From NCBI RefSeq assembly GCF_001294535.1, contig NZ_LGIC01000041.1, forward strand, positions 1 to 56,104: a stretch of 56,104 nucleotides of DNA, written 5' to 3'. Source of the stretch: Cypionkella psychrotolerans (GTDB lineage Bacteria; Pseudomonadota; Alphaproteobacteria; Rhodobacterales; Rhodobacteraceae). The translations under genes and the position numbers were made by a program. Below, piece by piece: positions 45,789 to 53,632 of the stretch. The notes under the pieces were generated by a model. The model did not search any database and was not told the origin of the DNA. It saw nothing but the letters and a program-made list of their open reading frames with translations. Every line of letters begins with the position of its first letter. Within the stretch, counting starts at the first letter, position 1.

Positions 45789-46175
45789 ATGGCAAAGCAC
45801 TTTGAAACCCACCTCTACACCTTCGCAGTCGCACTGACCCAAGGTCACGCAATTCTGCCGGCCAATCTTGCCGGGATGCGGGCCAAAGCTTTGATGCATG
45901 GCCACACCGAGGCAGAGTGCAGCGGGATTGAGGCCAACCCGCAAGCCTATATCACCGATGGCCGGATTGTGCGGAGCAGCCGCGTTACCTTCCATCATTT
46001 CGACAATGATCAAGAGGCGCGGGACTATCGCCGCATCCACAGCACAGGTGGCTGGATTTTTGTATGTTCCGACAACGGTGAGGCGACGTTGTTTCCGCCG
46101 CATATGTCACCGAGCCATATCCGGCATCACCCCCTTGTCGCAGGCCAAATTGGCCGCCTTTTGGCAAGCGCGTGA
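45789..46175 (+). CDS. Plasmid protein of unknown function
   Basis: 128 residues from ATG 45789. It is a soluble protein with several His residues and a regular mixed alpha/beta pattern (FAVALTQGHAILPANLAGM, AYITDGRIVRSSRVTFHHFD, GGWIFVCSDNGEATLFPPHM). No signal or membrane segment. It is the first gene after element A and is followed 10 bp later by another small gene. Family not recognised. Confidence 0.65.
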   Translation: MAKHFETHLYTFAVALTQGHAILPANLAGMRAKALMHGHTEAECSGIEANPQAYITDGRIVRSSRVTFHHFDNDQEARDYRRIHSTGGWIFVCSDNGEATLFPPHMSPSHIRHHPLVAGQIGRLLASA

Positions 46176-46185
46176 GGTTGAAGCC

Positions 46186-46458
46186 ATGACCAGCTTTCCC
46201 TACGGCTTTCCGACGAAATACAGTCGGTATTTGTCCGGCACCGATCAGAAATGGCCGTCATGCACAAATTCCGAACCCGGCAGCATGGGGCATGAGTGCG
46301 GCGAACCCGCCCGCTACAGTGCCGAAACCGCATCAGGTTTTGCAGTTTGCTATTGCGCGGCTTGCAAAGCCACCGGAACCGAAGCCGCCCGTGCCGTCAA
46401 CTGGACAGCACTACCGCCCGCCCCACGCAGCGGCGATGGCGCACCTGCTAACCTTTGA
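46186..46458 (+). CDS. Small Cys-rich plasmid protein
   Basis: 90 residues from ATG 46186, with GAGG eight bases before. Cys residues at GHECGEP and CYCAACKATG, with one more in WPSCTNS, suggest a small zinc-binding module. Length and position between two unknown genes suggest an accessory of the same transcript. No family is recognised. Confidence 0.55.
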   Translation: MTSFPYGFPTKYSRYLSGTDQKWPSCTNSEPGSMGHECGEPARYSAETASGFAVCYCAACKATGTEAARAVNWTALPPAPRSGDGAPANL

Positions 46459-46480
46459 AGCCGCGCGGAGGGCTTGACCA

Positions 46481-47065
46481 ATGATCACCACCGCAAAAGC
46501 AACCGAAGTTTTGAATGCTGTGGTGCGCGATGAATATGCGCGCCTCGCCGTTCTTGCGGGCCGGGAGTGCAAAATACTGATGATCCGCACCGCGCGCAAA
46601 CATCGAGAGGCCACAGCGCCGTTTCCGCTCTATAATGCCCAGTCGGGCAGCGAAGATCATCTTGCCGAATTTGAGGCTTTCGCCCTTTGCCCCGTGCGTA
46701 CCGAACATGATTTTTACGGTGAACACATGGAAAAGACCACGATCTGCGGCGCTGAAATCTGGTCGATCTATGGCCGCTCAGGTTTGGAATGGAGGTTGAT
46801 CCACGATAGCACCGACGAACATTCTGCTGGCACGGCGTTAGTTCAGATCATCGCCATGACCGGCAAAAGTGTGTCGTTCCAAGCCTCGGATTATTGCACC
46901 GCCGAAACCAGCCTGCCCGCCTTGGCCGATATTCTGACAAGCAAGATCCACGATGAAATCCCCGGCTATGACGAGCCGGACGAGTTTAAAAGCGACGATT
47001 TTGACAATCACCCACTTGCCGCAATCCGCGAAGATTTGGTTGCGGCGCTAGATCGGGGCGTTTGA
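46481..47065 (+). CDS. Plasmid protein of unknown function
   Basis: 194 residues. A helical N-terminus (VLNAVVRDEYARLAVLAGRE) is followed by beta-rich central segments (TTICGAEIWSIYGRSGLEWR) and an acidic C-terminus (YDEPDEFKSDDFDN). No membrane segment or known motif is seen. It is the last of three co-directional genes after element A and is followed by a strong GC-rich cruciform. Confidence 0.6.
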   Translation: MITTAKATEVLNAVVRDEYARLAVLAGRECKILMIRTARKHREATAPFPLYNAQSGSEDHLAEFEAFALCPVRTEHDFYGEHMEKTTICGAEIWSIYGRSGLEWRLIHDSTDEHSAGTALVQIIAMTGKSVSFQASDYCTAETSLPALADILTSKIHDEIPGYDEPDEFKSDDFDNHPLAAIREDLVAALDRGV

Positions 47066-47118
47066 CGGAAAGCGTGGCGAGGCAACCGGCCCCTTCGCCA
47101 CGCCTCTCAGCAAAGGTT

Positions 47119-47159
47119 CGCCCCGCGGCCTCGGCCCGCGAGGCCGCAGCAGCGGGGCG
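47119..47159. repeat. GC-rich nested cruciform
   Basis: Outer stem CGCCCCGC/GCGGGGCG (47119-47126, 47152-47159) encloses a 9-bp stem GCGGCCTCG/CGAGGCCGC (47125-47133, 47139-47147); the two share a GC and cannot both form fully. No T-tract follows. It lies 53 bp after a stop codon. Confidence 0.6.
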
Positions 47160-47195
47160 CGGCGCTACCCGCGCCGGGGGCCGCAAAGCGGCTTA

Positions 47196-47307
47196 CCCCA
47201 GAGTTTACCACGAAGCATTTCACTTACCTTCGCAATGTGAATCAGCGCGTTCAGCTCTAAGCCCTCAGGCCCTTCAAGCAAAACCTTCAGGCTGAAAAAC
47301 TCTGGGG
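47196..47307. repeat. 11-bp inverted repeat closing a 112-nt segment
   Basis: CCCCAGAGTTT (47196-47206) and AAACTCTGGGG (47297-47307) are perfect complements 90 nt apart, just before element B. The enclosed sequence has no reading frame of note. The layout is that of a structured RNA domain or a protein-binding site pair. Confidence 0.5.
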
Positions 47308-47315
47308 CAGACAAG

Positions 47316-47754
47316 AAGGAACATCGCAGCCCACGCGAGGGCGCGCGGTCCGGCCGGGGGATTTGGCAGAGCCAAACGCCCCAGCCCTGATCTCAAAGGC
47401 CAGCGCTGGGGATCGACCGTGCAAAGCACGGCTCACCCCAACGCCGACGGTTTTTTTCTGCTCTCACGATCCGCCTGACATCCCTGCCCGCGCCGGTCAA
47501 TCGGCAAGCGCCGCGCAAAGCGCGTCGTCTCCAGTGGGGAGCCGTGTCCTCGCCCATGTGGGCTGCGGGCCGCACCACCTCCCCGCCTCCGACCGTTGAC
47601 AGTCGCGGCCAGGGCCGCAGGCAGGGCGTTGCCCTCCCTGCTCTGTCCTCCGGGAAATGTGCAGTTCCCGAAAGACAGAACAGGAAGTGCCGCCCAAGGC
47701 GGATGAAGGGCAACAGACCCCGAACCGCTTCATCACGAAGACGGAGTGTAAACT
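47316..47754 (+). repeat. Structured intergenic element, copy B
   Basis: Second long copy. Core hairpin GGGGATTTGGC-AGA-GCCAAACGCCCC is at about 47357-47382. The second hairpin reads CCGTGC-AAA-GCACGG where copy A has GGGC/GCCC, a compensatory change that keeps the stem. The long interrupted stem lies at 47637-47684 with one internal mismatch (CATTTCCCG in A, CAGTTCCCG here). It ends with GGAG nine bases before the ATG at 47755. Confidence 0.75.
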
Positions 47755-48228
47755 ATGCTTGATGACCAACCCCTTGCCTACATCTGCAAGGCTTGTGGCA
47801 AGCCGCAGGAGGCTTTGTGCCAACCGAGCATTTGCCCGGATTGCGGCGCAAAAGGTGGCGCGCGGGATTTCCCGAGCCAAGAAACCGTGACGATTGCCGA
47901 ACAGAATGATCGGTTCCGTGCGGTTTGGAACGCTGATTTCACAATCCCCGGTCGCATCCTTGGCACCCCCGGCGTTGCAGCTTTGGGTTTCGAATTTATG
48001 CAAAGCCTCATGGTTGCGGTGATGCAGTTTTCCGATTTCACCGCTGACAACGACCCATATGGTTGCCGCAATTTTGGAATTGTCACCATCCCCCACGAAG
48101 GCAAGCCAACCCGCGTTTACTGGAAGATCGACCTCTATGATCGGAACCTTGAATTTGGGTCCGAAGCCCCGAGCGATCTGACCAAAACCACCCGCGTAAT
48201 GACGCTCTTGCTGCCCTCTGAATACTGA
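47755..48228 (+). CDS. DUF3768 protein with N-terminal zinc ribbon
   Basis: 157 residues. Residues 11-35 carry CKAC...CPDC, a zinc-ribbon pattern. Residues about 45-157 match DUF3768: IAEQNDRFRAVW, FSDFTADNDPYGCRNFG, YWKIDLYDRNLEFGSEAPSD and the terminal LLPSEY. DUF3768 proteins are frequent on alphaproteobacterial plasmids and their function is unknown. The gene lies directly after element B and before the ParB-like gene. Confidence 0.8.
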   Translation: MLDDQPLAYICKACGKPQEALCQPSICPDCGAKGGARDFPSQETVTIAEQNDRFRAVWNADFTIPGRILGTPGVAALGFEFMQSLMVAVMQFSDFTADNDPYGCRNFGIVTIPHEGKPTRVYWKIDLYDRNLEFGSEAPSDLTKTTRVMTLLLPSEY

Positions 48229-48315
48229 CAACCACCCCGGCCCCCGCTGAAGGGGCCGCCCCCCACATATCGCCGTGAAACAGCGGCGTCCCATATCACC
48301 ACACTGGAGACGATT

Positions 48316-50172
48316 ATGAACATGATGAACACCACCGCCGCCGTTGCAGCAGATCCGATCGAATATTATCCGCTGGAAAGCCTCTATCTGTCGCCGCTGA
48401 ACCCGCGTCAGAGCCATTCCGACGACGAAATCCTTGAACTTGCTGGCAGCCTTATTGCCTGCGGAATGCTGCAAAACCTTTCAGGCTTGCGCGATGCAGA
48501 AGGCCGCGTTGGTATTGTGGCAGGCGGTCGGCGCTTCATGGCACTGCAACTGGCCGTGCAGACCCACGCGCTCTTGGGGATCGTGCCTGTCAAAGTGACC
48601 GACGATGAAGCCACGGCCCGCGAATGGGCTTTGGTCGAGAACACCGCCCGCAAAGACCTGCACCCTGCCGATGAAATCCGCGCCTATGGCCGGATGGAGG
48701 CCACCGGGGCCAGCATCACCGCCATCGCATCTGCCTTTGCTGTCACCGAGGCGCATGTTCGCCGCCGCTTGAAACTCGCGGCCCTTCCCGCCGCCGTGCT
48801 GGACGCCTTGAGGGCGGGCCAGATCACCTTGGGCCATGCCGCGATCTTCACGACCTGCAACGATGAAGACCTTGCGCTTGAGGTGCTGGAAACGGCGAAG
48901 GGCCGCGATATGGCCGAGCATGAACTCCGCCGCTTGCTGCAAGGAGCCTCAATCCGCCACACCGACCGCCGCGCACAATTCGTCGGGATCGAAGCTTATG
49001 AGACCGAGGGCGGGCGCATCACCCGCGACCTGTTTAGCAACGATGTGCTGTTTGACGATGCAGGGCTGTTAACCGACATTTTTGCGCGCAAGCTGGCAGA
49101 AGTGGCACGGGGCTTGATGGGCCAAGGCTGGAAATGGGCGGAGTCGCGTCTCGAGAATTATGTGGACTGGTCCGAGAAAGACAAACTCACCCGGCTTTAT
49201 CCGCAAGAGCCGGATTTGTCGGAGGATGAAGCCGAGGAATACGATGCCTTGTGCGAACTTGCCAACGCCGACGCGCTAGACGAAGAAGGCCACGCCAAGC
49301 TGGACGCCTTTGACGCGAAGCGCGCGCCAGTGTTCAGCCCGGAGCAACGCGGAGCGGCAGGTGGGTTTGCATTTGTCGGGCGCGATGGCGAGCTGCAATT
49401 TGAAATGGGCTTTGTTCGCCCAGAAGATCGCGCCGAGGCTGTTGAAGCGGGCGTGATTGCAGCCGACCGCCACAGCAGCGCGGGCGCTATTTCCGGTGAA
49501 GCCACTCCGAAATCCCCCTACTCTGCGGCTTTGGTAGCAGATATTCACGCCATGCGCCTTGCCGCTTTGCAGAAAGCTTTGCTGGCTAAGCCCGAACTGG
49601 TGTTGGATCTGATGGCTTTCGCGCTCTCATCGGCCAGCGGTGCCTATGCTGCAATCTTCGATATGCGCCTTGGCAACCCGACCAACACGCCGAGCGTTGA
49701 GGAGGGCTTTGCGGTGGATGCCCGCCTGACCGACCCGAAGCCGCACAATATGGTGCAGGATCAGGCGGAGGCGTTTGTCGGGTTTCAGGGTCAGGGCAAG
49801 AAGGCGCGGAATGCGGCAATCACCGAAGCTTTGGCGCGCGGTCTGAACTATGGTTTCAGCACCTGTTCCAGACAGTCAAACCTCTTTGATCACGTCGAGG
49901 AAGAGGCAGGCGCATCAATTCGCACCGTCTGGACCCCGACCGCCGCGAACTTCTTTGGCCGCGTGTCTGGTGGCTATCTGGACGCATTGCTTGCCGATCT
50001 TCTTTCTTCCGAGGCGAGCGACGCCCGTGTAAAAGCCTTTGCCAAGATGAAGAAATCCGAGAAGGCGGCGACGATGGAGCGGCTGTTCAGCGACAGCACT
50101 ACCCAAACGCTTTACGCCCTTACCCCGGAGCAGATCGCGCGCATCGGCCAATGGGTGCCGGATTGCCTCTAA
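48316..50172 (+). CDS. Large ParB/Spo0J-family protein
   Basis: 618 residues with GGAG before ATG 48316. The N-terminal ParB domain (about 15-120) includes PLNPRQSHSDDEILELAGSL, VAGGRRFMAL and ENTARKDLHPADEIRAYGRM. A helix-turn-helix follows (ASITAIASAFAVTEAHVRRR). The rest (200-618) is a long extension with acidic segments and no motif I recognise. It is about twice the size of segregation ParB and no ParA gene is adjacent. Similar large ParB-like proteins sit in conjugative leading regions (for example F-type YubM). A role during plasmid establishment is inference. Confidence 0.8.
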   Translation: MNMMNTTAAVAADPIEYYPLESLYLSPLNPRQSHSDDEILELAGSLIACGMLQNLSGLRDAEGRVGIVAGGRRFMALQLAVQTHALLGIVPVKVTDDEATAREWALVENTARKDLHPADEIRAYGRMEATGASITAIASAFAVTEAHVRRRLKLAALPAAVLDALRAGQITLGHAAIFTTCNDEDLALEVLETAKGRDMAEHELRRLLQGASIRHTDRRAQFVGIEAYETEGGRITRDLFSNDVLFDDAGLLTDIFARKLAEVARGLMGQGWKWAESRLENYVDWSEKDKLTRLYPQEPDLSEDEAEEYDALCELANADALDEEGHAKLDAFDAKRAPVFSPEQRGAAGGFAFVGRDGELQFEMGFVRPEDRAEAVEAGVIAADRHSSAGAISGEATPKSPYSAALVADIHAMRLAALQKALLAKPELVLDLMAFALSSASGAYAAIFDMRLGNPTNTPSVEEGFAVDARLTDPKPHNMVQDQAEAFVGFQGQGKKARNAAITEALARGLNYGFSTCSRQSNLFDHVEEEAGASIRTVWTPTAANFFGRVSGGYLDALLADLLSSEASDARVKAFAKMKKSEKAATMERLFSDSTTQTLYALTPEQIARIGQWVPDCL

Positions 50173-50230
50173 CGCAAAGCAGAGGGGTGGCGCTTGTCGC
50201 CCTTCACCCCCTGCCCCGAGGTGATATGCT

Positions 50231-50422
50231 ATGACACAATATCCCCCGGTCACTGCCGAACAGCTTGAGGCGCTTGCGCATTTAGCAAAGCAGAATGGCC
50301 GGAATTGGAAGGCCTGGCTTTCCGATCTCTGGACGCGCGCCGCCGATCCTACCATGCATGGCCTGCGCAACAGCCACGGCCCGAGTTGGCTCAGTCAATT
50401 CTCTTTGTCGCTCAAACTCTAA
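50231..50422 (+). CDS. Small plasmid protein, YubL-like candidate
   Basis: 63 residues from ATG 50231, preceded by GAGG. The sequence LTAEQLE-like helix, GRNWKAWLSDLWTRA and LRNSHGPSWLSQF resembles small proteins found after ParB-like genes on plasmids. Function is unknown. Co-direction and the 58-bp gap suggest one transcript with the ParB-like gene. Confidence 0.6.
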   Translation: MTQYPPVTAEQLEALAHLAKQNGRNWKAWLSDLWTRAADPTMHGLRNSHGPSWLSQFSLSLKL

Positions 50423-50506
50423 CCGGCCCCGTGTTTACTCCTCGTGGTGAGGTCAAACTGCCTTCCCTTTGGGGGCGGCTTCTTTCTTGTCGCGTCACCT
50501 ATCTGT

Positions 50507-50537
50507 TTACATATGTAATCTGTTCAGTTACAGTAAC
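50507..50537. promoter_or_regulatory. Two palindromes before higB (operator candidates)
   Basis: TTACATATGTAA (50507-50518) and GTTAC-A-GTAAC (50527-50537) are perfect palindromes with related half-sites, immediately upstream of the toxin start at 50540. This is the expected place for HigA autorepression. Confidence 0.6.
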
Positions 50538-50539
50538 CT

Positions 50540-50815
50540 ATGATAAAGACATTCGCCAACAAACAACTCAAAGCATTGTGGGAAACGGGAAGGTCAAAGA
50601 TCGACGCCCGCCTTCATCAGCGAATATTGCTGCGGCTGGATCGTCTTGATGCCGCAGAAACCGCCGAGGATATGAACCTGCCGGGATTTAACTTTCACGC
50701 CCTTAAGGGCTTCAACCCAACCCGCTTCACCGTTCACGTCAACGGTCCTTGGTGCATCACCTTCGAGTTTATTGATGAAGATGCCTATGTGATCGACTTT
50801 GAGCAATATCATTAA
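50540..50815 (+). CDS. higB: HigB-type toxin (RelE superfamily)
   Basis: 91 residues. IKTFANKQLKALWETG, a basic central helix pair (LHQRILLRLDRLDAAET), then LPGFNFHALKG and the C-terminal strand segment YVIDFEQYH match plasmid-maintenance HigB proteins. These cut mRNA on the ribosome. The toxin gene comes first, as usual for higBA. No ribosome site is visible before the ATG, which would keep toxin levels low. Confidence 0.88.
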   Translation: MIKTFANKQLKALWETGRSKIDARLHQRILLRLDRLDAAETAEDMNLPGFNFHALKGFNPTRFTVHVNGPWCITFEFIDEDAYVIDFEQYH

Positions 50816-50825
50816 GGAGACGAAT

Positions 50826-51125
50826 ATGACCCGCAATCCAGATCGTTGCCCCTCACACCCCGGAGCTTTGTTGCGTGAGGATATCATCCCGGCCACGAAA
50901 AAGCCGAAGGCCGAGATTGCCCGAATGTTGGGCATCTCGCGCCAGCATCTTTATGAAATCATGGCAGAGCGCAAGCCCGTCAGCCCCGACGTAGCGGTTC
51001 GACTTGCCAAGATGTTCGGCGGCGGCTCGCTGGCGTGGGTTCGGATGCAAGGGGCTTTCGACGCATGGCAGGCAGAGCGCGCTGTTGATGTGTCAGCTAT
51101 TCCCACGCTTCACGCAGCGGAATAG
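50826..51125 (+). CDS. higA: HigA-type antitoxin
   Basis: 99 residues from ATG 50826, with AAGGAG seven bases upstream; the frame from 50799 would overlap the toxin. HPGALLREDIIPATKKPKAE, then ARMLGISRQHLYEIMAERKP form the XRE-type helix-turn-helix of HigA. It neutralises HigB and represses the operon. A terminator follows at 51195. Confidence 0.9.
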   Translation: MTRNPDRCPSHPGALLREDIIPATKKPKAEIARMLGISRQHLYEIMAERKPVSPDVAVRLAKMFGGGSLAWVRMQGAFDAWQAERAVDVSAIPTLHAAE

Positions 51126-51194
51126 AGCCACCCAGAGCTAGAGTCCGATCCAGCATAGGGATCAGGCCAAACCCACGATTGGCGCCAGATAATG

Positions 51195-51217
51195 CCCCGC
51201 ACTGTGCGGGGTTTTTT
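51195..51217 (+). terminator. Rho-independent terminator after higBA
   Basis: CCCCGC-ACTGT-GCGGGG followed by six T residues, 70 bp after the higA stop. It is the clearest intrinsic terminator in the window. Confidence 0.85.
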
Positions 51218-51987
51218 CTTTCCCAAAGGCAGCCGAGCTGTTCAGGGTGTCCCGCCAGACTTGGGGCAAAAGGGCCCCAAATCAGGCACGACCGGCGCTG
51301 CCCGCGCCGGGGCCGCTTACACGGTTTTAAAGTTGCAAAGATATAAAGAATCCTCAATACATATGTTTTGATACAAACTTAGGCGCTGTATGAACCGTTC
51401 ACTCACCGCGCTATTTGAAGCGCTCTGGCCATGGCGGAAGTCCTGCGTGGTAACCGGCAGCTTTCCCCCAGCGCCTCTGTTTTGGGTCTGTCACTCTGCA
51501 ATTCAGGCTTCTTGGTCAGATCGAAATGTTCGGCTCTGTGACGCCCCGGATACTTTCGCAAATTCTCTTTATCGTAGGGTTTCCTCCGCACCGTCGCACA
51601 AGAACCAGATCGCCATAGCCCGACAATCTTTGATCCCCAATGGTCGCCTTCCGCAGGTCGTAGTTCCATTCCACCGGCCGCCTCGAACCTGCCCCGGTCC
51701 ATACGCAAGGTGCCGTGACAGCACAATTGACTATCTCGAATACCGTAGCATGAAGCCAATACGGACGATTTGGGACAAAGCTGTGGGCGCGCGCGAGGCG
51801 TTTCCTTTGCGTGTTTCAATAACGGAACCTGGCTCAGTCGGTTCTTCAGCGACCAGCGGCCAAGAGCCGCCTTCAAGCAGAAAAACGGCTTTCACGCGAG
51901 CGCGAACCTTCCGTTTTTCAGCTTGATCGCATCACCAACTGGCCCTGCCCGTTTTCATCGAAACACTCAAACAAAGGAAACTACCAA
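51218..51987. other. Gene-less stretch before ssb with GC hairpins
   Basis: About 770 bp. TTGGGGC/GCCCCAA pairs at about 51261-51280. CCGGCGC-TGCCC-GCGCCGG at 51292-51310 is followed by GGCCGCTTAC, and nearly the same motif occurs at 47159-47195 (GGCGCTACCCGCGCCGGGGG then CCGC and CTTAC). Frames at 51390-51926 (plus) and 51403-51876 (minus) overlap fully and match nothing. I cannot support a gene. The long leader before ssb resembles the other structured gaps of this region. Confidence 0.45.
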
Positions 51988-52326
51988 ATGCGCACCCACT
52001 TCGAGTTCAATGCAATCGCTCGCGTCGGCAAAATCACTGCAATCGGTTCGATCTTGAAAGTCAGCCTTGCCGCCGAGTACGGCAAGCGCAACGACCGCGG
52101 CGATTTCGAGTCCAACCCCTTCTGGAACACCGTCACGATCTTCAACGAAGCCACCATCAAGTGGGTCAAAGAAAATGTCGGCCCCGGGGATCTGGTTCAT
52201 GCGCGCGGCACCGCACGGGAAACCAGCTACGACAAGAACGGCGAAACCATCTACGGCGTCACTTTCGCTTGCGACCAGTTCGACCGTCTGGCCAAGAAGG
52301 CCGAACGCCAGGACGACCAGCAGTAA
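51988..52326 (+). CDS. ssb: Single-stranded DNA-binding protein, short plasmid form
   Basis: 112 residues forming one OB fold: FNAIARVGKITAIGSILKVS, NPFWNTVTIFNEATIKWVKE, LVHARGTARETSYDKNG and YGVTFACDQFDRLAKK. The acidic C-terminal tip of chromosomal SSB (DDDIPF) is absent; it ends RQDDQQ. Plasmid SSBs protect incoming single strands during conjugation. The ribosome site is AAAGGAAAC upstream. Confidence 0.88.
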   Translation: MRTHFEFNAIARVGKITAIGSILKVSLAAEYGKRNDRGDFESNPFWNTVTIFNEATIKWVKENVGPGDLVHARGTARETSYDKNGETIYGVTFACDQFDRLAKKAERQDDQQ

Positions 52327-52331
52327 GACAG

Positions 52332-52354
52332 AGGGGCGGCACAAAGCCGCCCCT
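52332..52354 (+). terminator. Stem-loop after ssb
   Basis: AGGGGCGGC-ACAAA-GCCGCCCCT is a perfect 9-bp stem six bases after the stop, with only a weak pyrimidine tail. It also separates ssb from the convergent nuclease gene. Confidence 0.7.
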
Positions 52355-52383
52355 ACTCCCTTCCCAACGATGCGCAAACCGTC

Positions 52384-52869
52384 TCACTTTGAGACTCTTT
52401 GCGCCTTCCGCCACTGCCAGGGCGCTTCAAACTGCGCGGCCCAAATGCCGAGGCCCGCGCGGCTTGCTTCGGCTTCCGCCGCGACATAATCGGTCGAGTA
52501 CGCCCGATATGCCATCGCCCAGCCATTGCGCACCAGCCAGTCGTTCACGTCGCCCTCCGCTGTCCGACAGACCGCAACGGACCTCTTATATCGGTCCGTT
52601 CCACGCACTGCGCAGCTCGTCGGCTTCTGTGCCAGATGCACCGCCAGCGCCTCAGCCGCATCGCCGCCGCAGCGCCACTTGGCACCCGTGGGCAAGGTGC
52701 AGGTCTGATGTGCTTCAATCGCATCAATGCCAAACAGCCTGATCCTCTCGCCGTGAATCTCTATCGTGTCCCCGTCTATAACCGAGGCACGGCCGACAAG
52801 TTCGGGCGCTTGCGCCAGTGCTGACCCCGAGGCCAGCACCAGTGCTACGATCATCGCTCCGGTCTTCAT
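52384..52869 (-). CDS. Secreted thermonuclease (SNase-like)
   Basis: 161 residues with a signal peptide (1-20, ending ALAQ). The staphylococcal nuclease core is present: VIDGDTIEIHGERIRLFGID (Asp32, Asp34, Arg44, Asp49), Glu52, then DRYKRSVAVC with the second catalytic Arg region. The canonical IDAPE is IDAIE here. Such enzymes degrade DNA/RNA with calcium in the periplasm or outside. The start overlaps vapC by four bases, so it is translated with the toxin-antitoxin pair. Confidence 0.9.
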   Translation of the reverse strand: MKTGAMIVALVLASGSALAQAPELVGRASVIDGDTIEIHGERIRLFGIDAIEAHQTCTLPTGAKWRCGGDAAEALAVHLAQKPTSCAVRGTDRYKRSVAVCRTAEGDVNDWLVRNGWAMAYRAYSTDYVAAEAEASRAGLGIWAAQFEAPWQWRKAQRVSK

Positions 52870-53297
52870 CCCAGATCTGTCGCGGCAAAATCATCACCCT
52901 TGTAGAGCAAGGGCGTGTGATAGCCTTTCGCACAGGCATAGGCGAAGCAGTCGCCCATGTTGAGCCGCGCCGGATGCCCGGTCAGCTTGCCATAGGCCAT
53001 CGACGCCATACGCGCGCCAGTCCCAATGCTTTCCGAAATCATAATGTCCTTGCCGCCTATCGCTTCAATCAGTTCTCGCACCCAATCTTCGGACAATTTC
53101 TTGTCCTCATCATTCAGAACCGTGCGGCCTGCGTCCCGCGCGCGTTGAGCCGCAAGCGACACCACAGCTTCAAAGCGCACGACGGGCGAAACCCAAACTT
53201 TTCCTTCAGCCTTCGCACGTTCTATTTGTCCCAGAAAGCCCAAGGCTTCAGGTTCACCCTTAATGATCGCCACTAATGCAGAAGCATCCACAAACAT
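52866..53297 (-). CDS. vapC: VapC-type PIN-domain toxin
   Basis: 143 residues. MFVDASALVAIIKGE gives Asp4 of the PIN site, VRFEAVVSL the conserved Glu, and LNMGDCFAYACAKGYHTPLL with GDDFAATD the C-terminal Asp residues. PIN toxins cut tRNA or rRNA with Mg. Its start overlaps the vapB stop by one base. Confidence 0.92.
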   Translation of the reverse strand: MFVDASALVAIIKGEPEALGFLGQIERAKAEGKVWVSPVVRFEAVVSLAAQRARDAGRTVLNDEDKKLSEDWVRELIEAIGGKDIMISESIGTGARMASMAYGKLTGHPARLNMGDCFAYACAKGYHTPLLYKGDDFAATDLG

Positions 53298-53539
53298 CAG
53301 ATACCCCCGCTCAGATCATCCATAAGTTCCTTATCGTCAAAGGGCCGTCCAGACAGTCCTTCGCTACGGGCGCGGGTTTGCAACAGCGCAACTTGTTCTG
53401 CCAGGCTCACAACTACTGCGGATTGTGTGTCGAGTAAATTTAGAGCCCGTCGCACGACATCCGTCTTGTTTAAGCCCAGTCTTTTCTCCAGTCTCAGCAT
53501 CAGCAGGTCAATCTTCTCGTCTCTCACAAACAGCGGCAT
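53297..53539 (-). CDS. vapB: VapB-type antitoxin
   Basis: 80 residues from ATG 53539; a longer frame to 53632 crosses the operator region. MPLFVRDEKIDLLMLRLEKR and LGLNKTDVVRRALNLL form a ribbon-helix-helix of the PSK/Rv0623-like antitoxin type. A flexible C-terminus binds the toxin. It probably represses the three-gene operon through the GTATATAC sites upstream. Confidence 0.88.
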   Translation of the reverse strand: MPLFVRDEKIDLLMLRLEKRLGLNKTDVVRRALNLLDTQSAVVVSLAEQVALLQTRARSEGLSGRPFDDKELMDDLSGGI

Positions 53540-53548
53540 TGCACACCC

Positions 53549-53579
53549 GTATATAAACCTCCGTATATACAGTATATAC
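53549..53579. promoter_or_regulatory. Operator of the vapBC-nuclease operon
   Basis: Three copies of an 8-bp self-complementary site: GTATATAA (53549-53556), GTATATAC (53563-53570) and GTATATAC (53572-53579). The last two form a perfect palindrome around one base. They lie 10-40 bp upstream of the vapB start. The AT-rich core could also contain the -10 element. Confidence 0.7.
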
Positions 53580-53632
53580 TCAATCAGCGCCGATTGTCTA
53601 TATTGATCCTTCCCTTCGTCCCGTATCCGCAA

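Noticed and set aside
47497-48474. 325-residue minus-strand frame across element B and the DUF3768 gene
   Set aside because: It runs antisense to the DUF3768 gene with its recognised motifs and through the structured element.
51390-51926. Possible 178-residue protein (plus) or 157-residue protein (minus)
   Set aside because: The two frames cover each other, have no ribosome site and match no family; composition is that of shadow frames.
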